From Rosellinia necatrix (lineage: Eukaryota > Ascomycota > Sordariomycetes > Xylariales > Xylariaceae), in contig JAGYVD010000006.1 in the NCBI GenBank assembly GCA_021209875.1, forward strand, positions 3,162,001 through 3,226,000: a DNA stretch of 64,000 bases, written 5' to 3'. A program made the position numbers and the translations under genes. Numbering within the stretch: position 1 is the stretch's first letter; each line of letters begins with the position of its first letter. The notes under the pieces were generated by a model. It worked only from the letters and a program-made list of their open reading frames with translations. It did no database searches and was not told where the DNA came from. Positions 19,889 to 32,800 of the stretch are shown here, in pieces.

Positions 19889-21860
19889 AATGGACACTGT
19901 AGTTTGAGGGACGCGACGGCACTACAATCAGCAGCCGCCCGTTGTACCCTCCCGGATTGTGTTGGCGTCTGACAATATCTCATATTTGCGTTTGCGTCTT
20001 TTGATATAGACCCGACCGCCGCAAGAACTCCAAGTTCTACCGAGCACATACGAACCCGGAGAGGTTGGGACTCGGGCGATCGACTTTGCCGACATCGTTT
20101 CATAAAAGGGGGAAACAATATTGCACGGGTGTTTGATATATAGATCATGAAAAGCGGTAGCAACTTATGTCTGCAACAGGGTGTATGGCGTCGGGATTCG
20201 ATTTATGCTGGAATAGACAGAAAAGGACATATGATCATAGTCAATAGAGGCAGAACCAATATACTTCATAATATTCCACTCTGATAACACCAAATGCCAC
20301 ATTAGCGCCATCACAGATACACTTAAGCTAAATCATAGTCACTTGCATTATCTCGCGTTCTTCATCCTATATTTCCGTCATCGAGGCGACTCCATTCTCA
20401 CATGTGGTCTCAGCGACAAGTATAGAGCTCTTGAACTCACCAGTGGCGCTAAGCTCTGATGTCCATTTATAAGGAACGACAGCTGCCAGTGAATGAGAGT
20501 GTGTCGGGACGAGTCAGGTAGGCTGCATGAGCCAATTGACAGTTAACAGCGATGGGGGCGCTATATAGACTACCTAATGACGCTTGTGTCTCCATATCAA
20601 AGCTTAAAATGAGTAAGTCCCCGCAAGAAATAAATAAAAACCGCGGCGAAGTGGAAGAGGGCGTTTAACATAGGCTACCGAACAGCAAACAAGGGACAGA
20701 CCCCACCTCTCTAGTCCCAATACATCATTTTCTGAGCCGCCAATGACTTTACGCTCGCAATATCAGACCCAATTGACTAGGAGAATCTGTAACGATCTGT
20801 TGTGCTGTTCAGCGGGTGCAGAAACAAGGTCTACTTACCCTCGCCGACTGAGGAGATCCGGTTCCCCGCCGGCGTCTCACATCATATCATTGGGGATTCG
20901 CCGAATACCCAGGGCAACCCTACACTGCTAGCTACCGAGGTGGAGTAACTATAGTGAAATAAAGACGGGGGTATAAAGGATTAATTCGCTGAGTCAGCAA
21001 CACACCTAACTTCATCGCTCACCTATAATAGAGAGTTCAATTTTTATATACACCCATCTATCGCCTAAGTTGGAAATATGGGATTGTTCTATCTGTAATG
21101 AAACCATTATTATTACCTAAAGAGGCAGTTCGCTTCATAGAAGATACTGGATACGAGCATCAATGGAAATTAACTGATCATGGGAAAACCTGCCGGATTC
21201 GATACCTAAAAGTCAAATAAACGTCCAATACTTAATGTTCATATGATATATGAGTGGTAAAGTTCATATGTTGTGAGCGTAACCCAATTACACTGTCCTT
21301 TCTACCTACAAACCTGCTAGTTTATGCCTCCATCGGGCTCAATGAAGGTTTATATGGGAGTCGATTTTGTCACTTTGGGTGTTCTTGAGCCGAATGACGG
21401 CGCAAGATACTGGCTCACCTTATAGAGCTTGAGTCACTTTGTGCCCGTCACATCACTGGCAAATAATAGAGGAGGTTTGTTTACAAAAGGCAGATTCGCT
21501 GGGATCGTGAAGATGGGTAGGTTGATCCCTCTTCCGTAACATAAAGCTTCCAGATTGTCATCATTTGCTACGTAGGGTTAGATCATAATACCCGTTGTCG
21601 CGTGAAGGTCTTAACTTCTGATAGAGGTTAAGATGAAGCTATATACAAATAGGTTGCTTTGTTGCCCGACAATCTCATAGCTGCCTTGCAGGCCTGTAAG
21701 ATAGACGAAATTGCTCGCCGAAATCAACCTCAAGAGTGAATAAATTTTAGGGGCCGGAAACCGTTATCATTGATCCATCGGAGAACAAAGTAGAGGCAAG
21801 CTATTCTCCCGGCACGCCGCCGTTTACCATAAGAAAGTGGAAGGCGTTTGAAACCAACAT
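19889..21860. other. 2-kb gene-free stretch before the secreted gene
   Basis: Moderate-GC sequence with only short chance frames. I found no tRNA, repeat array or protein remnant I could name. It forms the last unmutated flank on the 3' side of the secreted-protein gene before the AT-rich block. Confidence 0.5.
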
Positions 21861-22632
21861 TTAGATTAGTTTCAATCTAGTCAAGTCGACAATCTCGCAA
21901 GTTGGATTGTGTGACTCGCCAAATGTAACCCAGGACAGCGTGAGTCCGCTGACAGTGTACCTCGTCTGCCAGCAAATGGCCCAACTATCATCTATGAACT
22001 CGTCAGTCACCAAGTTGCCAATCGATCCCTTCAGGTAAGCGACTCACAAAGATCAACCGAGGACTCAATTCCCAGCTTCCCCACGACCGCCGTCGAATCG
22101 TCGTGCTGGGAGAACACGAAGGCCTTTCCGCCCTCACCAAAACCTATGAAGTGCACGTTGTACGGGTCGGCACCGGCGCCGAGCTCCAACACCGCGACAT
22201 TTGTATCGGCGAAGGCCGTCCAGAACATAGCCTTTCCTTTATAGAGATTGGTCAAGTTGCTAGCAGTGATATCCGTGACCAGAAAGCCCAAACCAGAATT
22301 GTCATCGACCGTGGTGTTGAAGTAGAAGCGGTACGACGAGTTGCCGGCCAAGGGCGCGGAAACAGGGTCATAGTGGAGCACAGATACCCCCTCGTCTGGA
22401 TCTTTGTCCGTTGGGAATTCATGGACGGCGTGGAGGTATCCTGCCTTCGTCAGCAAAGCGTCTTCTGTGCATTGAGACTCGCGGCGCAGCTCTCACCGTC
22501 AATCGTGCTGTTGCCCCGGCCCTTGACGTGGAGTGCGTACGGGCCCTCGGTTTTTAGAGGCGGATACTCGTCGCTCTGGGCAAGGACGCCCGTGACGGCG
22601 ACGAGGCTGTACAATGCAGCAGTCAACTTCAT
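21861..22632 (-). CDS. Small secreted protein, unknown function
   Basis: Rebuilt from three exons: 22632-22497, 22440-22048 and 21991-21861. The introns are 22496-22441 and 22047-21992 (56 bp each), giving 219 aa. Intron 2 has a canonical GTGAGT donor, a CTGAC lariat site and a TAG acceptor. Skipping it would stop the protein early at CESLT. The signal peptide is MKLTAALYSLVAVTGVLA, cleaved before QSDEYPP. The mature part has several N-glycosylation sequons (NST, NSS, NTT, NLT) and a beta-rich look (YRFYFNTTVDDNSGLGFLVTD). The C-terminal block has two Cys, in WAICWQTRY and NPTCEIVDLTR. The end resembles a widespread group of fungal cell-wall or secreted proteins that finish with a W..C...Y ... 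NP.C..VD pattern; I cannot name a function. It lies about 260 bp from the transposon edge. Confidence 0.8.
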
Positions 22633-22891
22633 GGTGGAGTAGTGGCAGGTCGGGCCGTTGGAGTTGGTAGTGAGAAGTGGTGGCTGTAAGAAACGATGAA
22701 CGACGTGATGTTCGACTTGCCGCCTTTCGAGACCATAACGACATGCCGTGAAGCCTCATATGTATAGAGATGCAAGAATTCTGCTGCCTTAGAAAACCTC
22801 GCTATCTTCCCACTTTTACATGATCCTTCCCAGGCTGCCATTTAAGACGAACCTATTGGGTTGACAGATGCTTTTGATTGACGATCTTGGC

Positions 22892-22899
22892 CTTCCAAC
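22892..22899. repeat. Left 8-bp target-site duplication
   Basis: CTTCCAAC, identical to 34758-34765, directly outside the left inverted terminus. Confidence 0.85.
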
Positions 22900-22932
22900 T
22901 AAGGTTATAAAAAGCCCAGCCCATGGGCGCCC

Positions 22933-23056
22933 ATAATAGCCCATGGGCTCTTAGCGGGCCCTCATAAAAGCCCACGGGCTCTTGGCAGGCCTTTATAAAA
23001 ACTTATAAGCTTTTAGCGGGCTTTTATAAAAATTTATAAGCTTTTATAAGTTTTTA
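22933..23056 (+). repeat. 31-bp subterminal tandem repeat, four units
   Basis: Units start at 22933, 22964, 22995 and 23026 with the pattern ATAAAAGCCC..GGGCTCTTAGCGGGCC. They become more T/A-mutated moving inward: the first two keep GCCCATGGGC or GCCCACGGGC, while the last two read ACTTATAAGC or ATTTATAAGC. Related CTTATAAGC words recur at the other end (about 34610-34670). Confidence 0.8.
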
Positions 23057-23376
23057 TAAATTAAAATTAAAATTATTTTTATATTAATTTTATTTTAATT
23101 ATTAAATTTAAAAATATTATTATATTTAAAATAAAATTTTATTAATAAAAATATTAATATAATATTTATAATAATAAAAGTTATAATAAAAAACTAAAAT
23201 AAATATATATATTTAAATAATAATTAAGAAGTTATAATAAAAATAAAATATTAAAAATATAAAAAATAAAATAATTAATATTAAAATAAAAATTATATTA
23301 AAATAAAACTATTTGTTAAAAATAAACAATTAATATAGTTTAAATAAAACATATATTTTTTTTTAAATTATTGATA

Positions 23377-23627
23377 TGTCTGGTCAGGGGTATGAAGCTG
23401 TAAATAGCTGTATTTTGCTGTAAGCTGGTCTAGTTTGTGGTGTTGTATGTAGTTGGTGATGAAGATGGTGGAATTCTAGGTGCAGTCCTAGAATTCCACC
23501 TACTAGTACAGGTAGGTGGGTGGGGCTAGCCCAAGTGGGCTAGCCCAGGTGGCCTGGGCCACCTTATCTAATCTTACAGTGGGGCAACTGGTGGTGCCAA
23601 GCCTGGCACCCCTTGCCTACTCTAACA
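23377..23627. repeat. LTR-like island (solo LTR candidate), not RIP-mutated
   Basis: A 251-bp stretch of normal composition inside the AT block, starting TGTCTGGTCAGG and ending CTCTAACA (TG...CA). It holds a perfect 11-bp hairpin around AGAATTC (GGAATTCTAGG/CCTAGAATTCC) and a GGTGGCC/GGCCACC palindrome. I found no clear target-site duplication and no second copy, so the solo-LTR call is tentative. Confidence 0.5.
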
Positions 23628-25989
23628 ATTATATTTAAAACTAAACTATATTAAATAAAATATAAAATTATTATTATTAAAAATAATATAAAGCTTATAT
23701 TATTATATTTTAAAAGTTTTAAATTATATTATTAATTATAAATATATTAAAAATAATATAAACTAAAATATAATATTTTTATAAAAATAAAATATAAAAT
23801 AAATAATTAATATAAATATTAATATATAAAATATAATAAAAACTTATAATTAATTATAACAAATATTAAAAATAATATAAACTATTTTTAAATAATATTT
23901 ATATTAAGTTTTAATATTATTAAAATAAATGTTAAAAAACATATAAAAGCTGTTTTTTTTATAAATTATTATAAAAAATTAAAAATAAATTAATATTAAA
24001 ATATATTAATAAATTTTAATAATAATTATTAAAAATAATATTTATATTAATTAAATAATAAATAAAATAATAAAAATAAAACAATTAAATATAAAAAGTT
24101 TTATTTTATAAAATATTATTTTAAAATAAAAATTTAAGTTTATTTTTATATAAAATAAAAATAAATTATATTTTTAAAATTAAAAAAATATTAATATATA
24201 TATTAATTTATATATTAATTAGTTTATTTATTTTAAAACTTATATTAATAAAATAATAAAGTTTAAAGTTTTATTTTAAAATTAATAATAAATTATTTAA
24301 TATAAAAACTATTTTAATAAAAATATTATAAATAGCTGTATTTTAAAAATAATTATAAAACTTGTTAAATTTATAAAATTAAAATATTTTAATATAATAA
24401 ATTAAATAAAAATATTAATTTTTATATAAATTAAATATAAAACGTTTTAAAATTTTTTATTTTAATATATTTAATAATAATTAAATAATATTAATAAAAA
24501 AAAGATTTTTTATTTTATAAAAGCAAATTATTAGCTTGTTTTTATATAAATTTTTATAAATATTTTTAAAAGCTATAATAAAAACGTTTATATTATATTA
24601 ATTTTAATAAAATAATATTTATAATTAGCATTATTTTTATTAAAATTAATAATTTTAAATATATTTTTAGGCAGATAATAAATACTATATTTTTATTATT
24701 AAAATTAATATATAAAACCGGCTAAATAAAAGTTTTAAAGTAAAAATATATAATTAATAGTTATTATAACTTGTTTAAAATATTTATTTTAAACACAGCT
24801 AAAAATTAATATAAAAATTAATATAATAAATAAAAAACTTATTATTAGTTTTTAATTTAAATAATAATTTAAATTAAAACGTTTTTTTTTTAAATAGCGT
24901 ATTAAAGTTTTTATCTGTTTAATAGTTTTATTAGCGTTTAATTTAACATTAAAAAGCAATAATATTATTTTTATATATATAGTGCTTAAATATACGGTTT
25001 AAATTATAAGCTTAAGCTTTTTAAATATAAAAATTATTAAAAAGCTTAGTTTTATTTTATAACGTTTAAAAGCTAGCAAAATATTAAATAAATTTATTAA
25101 ACGTTTTATAAACATTTAATAAAAAAGTTAAAAATAATTAAATTAATTAATTAAAACAAGATTAATATAATTAATAAAAATATATATTATAAAATAAAAT
25201 TTTAGCAGAAAATTTTTTTTAATAAATAATTAAGTTTATAAAATAAAATAAAATAAACGTTAAAACTAAACAAACCGATTAATTTTATTTTAAAAAATAG
25301 TTAACGCAACAAAAAAAGCGACTAATTAATTAGCTAAAGTTTTTAAAAAAAAAAAAAAAAAAATAAAGTAAAATAAGAATTAAATATTAAGTAAAATTTT
25401 ACTGCCTGCTAGTAAATTTTACCGCTTTTTAATCAGAAAATGTATTAAAATTTAAAAAATTAATATTATAAAAATAAGAAAATAAAATAATAACAAAAAT
25501 AATAATAAAAATAAAAATAAATAATAATAATAATAAAAATAGTAATAAAATAAAAATAATAATAAAAATAAAAATAAATAATAAAAATAATAAAAATAAT
25601 AATTAAATAATAATAATAATAATTATAATAATAACAATATTAAATATTAATAATAATAATATTAATATAAAAATTAATAAAAATTAAATAATAATAATAA
25701 TTATTATAATAATAATAATATAAATATATATATATATAAATTATTATATTAATAATAAGATTAAATAATAATATTAAATGATTTAAATAATATTATAAAA
25801 ATAATAATTAAATAAAAGGAATAATAATAATAATAATAATAATTAAAATAATAATAAAACAATAAAATAATAATAATATATATATATATATATAATTATT
25901 ATATAAATAATAATATTAAATAATTTAAATTATATTATAAAAATAATAATAATTATAATATAAAGATAAAAATAATAAAAATTAAAAAA

Positions 25990-26096
<107 letters not shown>

Positions 26097-27201
26097 TAGA
26101 AATATATAAATTATTATATTAATAATAATATTAAATAATATAAATAATATTATAAACAATTAAAAATATAATATAAATTATAAAATAAATATATATAATA
26201 AAAGCTATAATAAAAACTAAAATATTAATATTAATATATAATAAAATATAAATTTAATTTTTTTAAAATAAATTATATAAAAAAAGTTAAAACAAAAGTT
26301 TTACTTTTTATATTAATTTATATTAATTATAATTTAATATATATTTCAAGCAATTTTATAACGTTAAAAAATATTAATATAATTTATAAACTAATTTAAT
26401 ATATAATTATTATTAATTTTAATTTAGCTGTAAAACCGCTTTATTTTTAATAATAGCGTAATTTATATATTAATATATATATTAATTAAAGCTATTTTAT
26501 AGCTTTAATAATAGCTTTTAGTTTTTTGCTCAAGCTTTATAAAATATAAGATTTTTTTTAGCGCATAATTTAGCTAGTTTTTTTAGCGATTTTTTTAGCT
26601 ATTTATTTACGTTTTTTTAAAATAAAATATATATTTTAGCTAAAATAATATTAATATTTTTAAATATAATTTTATTTAAAAATAAATTAATATTATAATA
26701 TTATATAATATATATAATATTAAATATTAGCTTAATATTTTTAATTATTAAAATAACTTAGTAGCTATAAATTATATAAAAATTTACAGCTAAAATAAAA
26801 TTAAATTAATAATTTAAATATAAATTAATATAAAATTTATTAAAAATAAAAAATAAAAACTATTTTATTAGCGTTTTATAAAATATTAATAGCTAAAACT
26901 TAAAAATAAAATCTTTAGCTAGTTTTATTAAAAATAATTTTTATGTTAAATAAATAAAAATGTTTTTTAAGCAATAAAACTTAATTAAAATTAAGTTATA
27001 GCATATAAATATTTTAAAATGTTTTATTTATAAAAAATATTAAAATATATTAATTTTATATTAATTAATAAAAGCTTATTTTAAATAAATTTTAATGTTT
27101 TAAAAAAATATAAATAAAGTTTTTAAAAAGCAGCAGCAGGCAATTTTATATAATATGCTATTGTTGCTTATTATTATTTGCTGATTTAAATAAACAAGCG
27201 G

Positions 27202-27376
27202 GATTTTCTGCTTTAAGATTTTCTGCTTTAAGATTTTCTGCTTTAAGATTTTCTGCTTTAAGATTTTTTAGCGCGGGATTTTTTAACGCAGGATTTTTTA
27301 GCGCGGGATTTTTTAGCGCAGGATTTTTTAGCTTAAGATTTTTTAGCTCGGGATTTTTTAGTTTAGAATTTTTTAG
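27202..27376 (-). repeat. 15-bp minisatellite with a coding-like pentapeptide frame
   Basis: Eleven to twelve 15-bp units: four GATTTTCTGCTTTAA, then variants of GATTTTTTAGCGCGG. On the minus strand they form one uninterrupted frame repeating Asn-Leu-Lys-Ala-Glu and then Asn-Pro-Ala-Leu-Lys. The array keeps more G/C than its surroundings. Confidence 0.85.
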
Positions 27377-29099
27377 ATTATAATAATTAAATTGATTAAA
27401 ATTAATAATAAAGGTTAAAATTAGCTTTTTTTATTATATATAAATTTTGCTAGCGTTTTTATATTTTTTATTATAACTAGTTTTTTTATTTTTATAACTA
27501 GCTTTTTTTCTGTTGTTAGTTTTTATATAACGATTATTTTTTTTAGCTGCAGCAGCTAATGCTTTATAATTATTAAATTTTATTATTAATTTTTAAATTA
27601 ACAAATAAAATTATTATAAAATAATATAATTTATTAATAATTAATATAAAAATCAATATAATTATAAAAATATTATATTTTATTTAAATTTGTTTTATTA
27701 ACATTTATAAAATTTAAATTAAAATTTAAATTTGATATATAAATATTTAATAAAGCTTAAATAATTTTAAAACTTATAAACGTTATAATTATTATTTTAT
27801 AAAAATAAATAAAAGTTATAAATTTATAAAATATAAAATAAAATAAAAATTAACTAATAAATAAAATTGTTTAAAAAAACAGCGAATTAAAAATATAAAA
27901 AGCTTATTATAGAATTTTTTAAACTGTTTTTGTTTTAATTATTTTAATTTTAAAAATATTAATAAAAATATATTAAAAAAATAAAAATAAAAATAAAAAA
28001 AGTTACAGTTAAGTTTTTAAACAATTTTTAGCGTTTATATTTTTAATTTAAAATATTTTAATAAAAATAAAAATAAAAATATTAAAAATAAACTTATAAT
28101 AAAATTAACAAAAGATTTTTTTTAATATTATATTTATTTTTAAAAATATTAATAAAAATAAAAATAAAACAAATATTAAAATAAATTTATAGTAGGATTT
28201 ATAAAAGATTTTTTTGTTAGCTAGAAAAATATTTTATAAAAATATTAGAAAAAATAATAAAAATTATATTAAAGTTTTATAAATTTTATTGCTTAAAAAT
28301 TTATTTATATTTTATAAAATATTAATAAATAAGTTTATTAATATTTAATATTAATAAAAACGTGTTAAAAAACTTTTATAATTAGATTTAATTATAAAAG
28401 CTTAAGTTTTTAAATATAATATTATAAAAATATTAATAAAAAATTATAAATAAAACAGCTTTATTTATAATAAACTTTATAAATTAAATTTTTTGTTTTA
28501 ATAAGTTTAAACGTTTAAAATTTATTAATAAATCGATTAATATAATAATTAAAATAAATTTAAATAATAATTTAAAAAAAAAAAATATATATATATATTA
28601 GATTAACTTTTATTAATTTATTTAGTTTAAAATTAACTAGTTATAATAGTTTTAAATCGGTTTTTAATTAATTAATATTAAAATTAGCATAAAATAAATA
28701 AAAACTTTAAAAAAACATATTTTATTAATTTTTTTTATTTTTTTAAAGTTTTAGCCTGTTAAAAAGTTTAAAATTAATTAATTAAATAATTAATATAGTA
28801 ATTAAAACATAAATAAAATATAATAAATTTATAAAACAAATTTATATTAAAAAAAAACCTAGTTTTAGCAATAAAACTATTTAAATATAAATAAAGTTAT
28901 GTTTTAAACTAAAAACGGTTAAAATTTTAAAAAATAAATATATAATTAATAACTTATAAAATTAACAAACTTTTTAAAAATAAAAAAATTATAAATAAAA
29001 AAAAAAAAAAAGTGTTAATAAGCAGAAAGCTTTATTAATAATTAAAATTAAACTTATTTTTAAGCTTATTATTATCAATAAAAATATTTTGTAAAAATT

Positions 29100-29800
29100 A
29101 ATATATTTAAATAAAATTAAATCAAAAATTAAATGAAAAATTAAAAAAATATAAATTAAATAAAATATATATAAAAATTAAATAAAAATTAAATAAAAAT
29201 AAAAATTAAATAAAAATTAAATAAAACATATAAATTAAATAAAATATATATAAAAATATAAATTAATTAAAAATAAAAATTAAATAAAAATTAAATAATA
29301 ATAAAAGCTAAATAAAAATACATATTAAATAAAATATATATAAAAATTTAATAAAAATTAAATAATAATATAAATTAAATAAAATATATATTTAAATTTA
29401 ATAAGAATTAAATAATAATAAAAGCTAAATAAATATATAAATTAAATAAAATATATATAAAAATTTAATAAAAATTAAATAATAATATAAATTAAATAAT
29501 AATAAAAGCTAAATAAAAATACAAATTAAATAAAATATACATAAAAATTCAATAAAAATTAAATAATAATATAAATTAAATAAAATATAGATATAAATTC
29601 AATAAAATTTAAATAATAATAAAAATTAAATAAAAATACAAATTAAATAAAATATACATAAAATTAACTAAAATTTAAAAAATTAAATAATAATAAAAAT
29701 TAATAAAATTCAATATATATAAAAATCCAAAAAATTAATAAAAATTAAATAAAAATTAAATAATAATGAAAATTAATAAAAATTAATAAAAATTTAAAAT
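29100..29800 (+). repeat. A-rich tandem repeat array
   Basis: Long-period repetition of AAATTAAATAAAA and AATAATAAAAGCTAAATA blocks (anchors AAAAGCTAAATA near 29,303, 29,420 and 29,504). Units vary in length; it is a degenerate minisatellite. Confidence 0.7.
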
Positions 29801-32800
29801 TTACTAAAATTTTTATATATAAAAACTTAATAAAATAAAAATAAAAAATAAATATTATTTTAATTATTACTATTATAAATATTATTATTATAAAATTATT
29901 ATTATTATAATTATAACTATTTTAATTATTATTCTTATTATTATTTTAATTATTATTATGTTAATTTTTACTATTTTAAGTATTATTATTTAAATATAAA
30001 ATTATATTTAATTTTAAATTAAAATAAAATAAAATAACATAATAAATAAATTAATAATAAAACTATTAAAATAAAATTAAAGTAAATAATAATAAAATAA
30101 AAACTATTATATAAAATAATAATAAATTTTTAAAAAATAAATAATAATAATAATATTATTATTATATTAATAAACTAATTAATATAACTTTTATATAATT
30201 TTATTAATAGTGCTACTAGCAGCGTTATAATAAGTTTATAAAATTTAATATATGCTAAAATATAAAGCTTATAGTAATTAAAAACATATATTTTAATAAT
30301 AATTAAAAAATATTAATAAATATATAAAATATAACATATGTTTTTATATTTATATTAATATAATATTTATTTTTTGCTAATATTTTATAATAGCTATATA
30401 TTAAACTTTATAACTATAACCTGTTTAGCATATATAACGTAATAATTTACAGCTGTTTAAATATTAACAAAATATTATTTTATTAATAATATTATATAAA
30501 CTTACTATTAAATATTTTATATATATATGCTTCTGCTGCTTTTTATAACGTTATAACCGTTTTAAATTATATACGTAATTTTATATATTAGCTTTTAAAA
30601 TAATGCTTTTAATATTAACAGCTCGACTTGTTTTTAATAATATTTAATTTTTAAAGTATATTGTTTATATTATTAATTATTAGTTTATATATTAATTAAT
30701 ATTATAATCGGTTAAAAGCTTATTTTTTAGTTTTTACTGTAGCTTGTTCTATATGCGTAAATTTTTTTTTTTGATTTTATTTTTAATAACTATATTACTA
30801 GTAGGTTTTTGTTTTTTTTTAAACGTTTAATAGTCCAGAGATTTTTATTATTATTAAAAAGCTGTTGTTTTATAATAAAAAGTAGTAGTAGTTCTAAAAA
30901 TAAACTTTAATTATTAAAAACGATAGCTAATATTATAAATAACAACTATAAATATTTAATATTTATACCTGTCCGAAAAAATAATATTTTTAAAACTTTA
31001 TGCAGCAATATATTTAAGCGGGCTAATAGTACTAGATCTATATATATATAAATACCGGAGTAAAATTTATTATTAATAATAATTTAAGCGATAAAATAAT
31101 TAGTAGCAGCATAGCAAAAATATTGTAAAATAAGTATTATAAAAAAAATGTTTTTTGCTGTTTTAATAAATATAAATAACTTTAAATCAATAAAAGTTTT
31201 ATTTATTTATTATTTAATATAGTTATAATATAAATTAATATAAAAAATTTTTATAATAAATAATTTTTATTTTTAAATTATTATATTATATATATTAAGT
31301 TTAATTTAATTTATTTATTATTTACTGCTGTTTATAATAACTAATAATAAATTATTTATTTTTATTTAAAAAGCTTAAAAGCTTATAAATAATTATAACA
31401 AATTATTATTTATATTTTTCCGTTTTTAATTATATTATTTTTAATTTTTAGTCATAAACTTTAATATTATAATATAATAAAATAAAATTAATATTTTTAT
31501 AGCTTTTAACGTTAAACGTCTGCGATCGGCTTTTTATAGTATTAAGTACTACTAATAGTTTTAATAGCGTTTTTAATAGCTTGTTTATTATATAATTTTA
31601 ACCGCTAGTATTTAATATATAAATGTTTTAATTTATTTAAAAATTAACTTTAATATTATATATATAATAAAATATAATATTAAACTTTTTAAATATAGCT
31701 TTATATTACTTTATAGTTTAAACAATATAATATAATTAATAATTAAATAACTAAAATTAATAAAATATAATATATATTAAAACGTAAAACAGAATATTAA
31801 AAATATTAAAAATAAAAAACAGAAGTTATAACCGATGTTTTAAAAATTATATGCTGCTATTACTTAACAGCGTTATTATATTTTATTTTTTTAAAAGCAA
31901 TAAAAACAAATATATTAACCTGCTATATTAATAATAAGTAGTATAAATCGGCTAATTTATTAGCAGCAAGCTATTTAAAAAACCTAGTTTTATAATAAGT
32001 AAATTTTATTATTTATATATTAATTTTATATTAGTTAAGTTTTAATTATATATTAATTATATATTAATTATAAATAATTAAAATTATTTATATTTTATAA
32101 TAACGTTATTTAATTTATGCTTAAGTTATGTTTAATTTATTATATAACGTAATAAATAATTTTATTTTATAACCTGGCTTTAATTTATTGTTTTAAATTA
32201 TCGGCTAGTATTTTGTTTATAACTAAAAACTTTTATTATTTTTTATATTAAAATTTTAATCGAAAAAATACTGGTAATATAAGTACTAAGTTTATAAATT
32301 AGCATTATTTATAATATATAAACAATATCTAGTTTAAGTTTATATTTTTAAAATATTATAATATATTTTATTAATATTAAATAAAAATTTTGCTATTTAT
32401 TAATTAATATATAAAACCTTTAATTTAAAACTGCTGCTATAAATATATAAAATATTTATGTTTATTTTTATAAATATAATCTATATATTATTATAAAAAT
32501 ATTTATAGCAGATAATAAGTCTAGCTTAAATATGTTTTTTTTTAAAAACGCTTTTAATAAAAATAATACTATATTATTTTGCCGCGTTAATATTAGTTAT
32601 TTTTTATGCTTTTTTTATATTATTTAATTAATAATTAGCGTTTTTTTTATTTTATTAAATATTAAATATTTTGTTTAAAACGCTAAAAAAATATAAGCAG
32701 ACTTATATTTAAATAAACGTTTTAAAATTAATTATAAGCTATATATAATTAATAGCATTGTTTAAGCAGTATATATTATATTAATATTTTATTTTTAATT

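Noticed and set aside
27190..27380. Evenly spaced 15-bp repeats considered as a CRISPR-like array
   Set aside because: Units are directly abutting with no spacers and the genome is fungal; it is a minisatellite.
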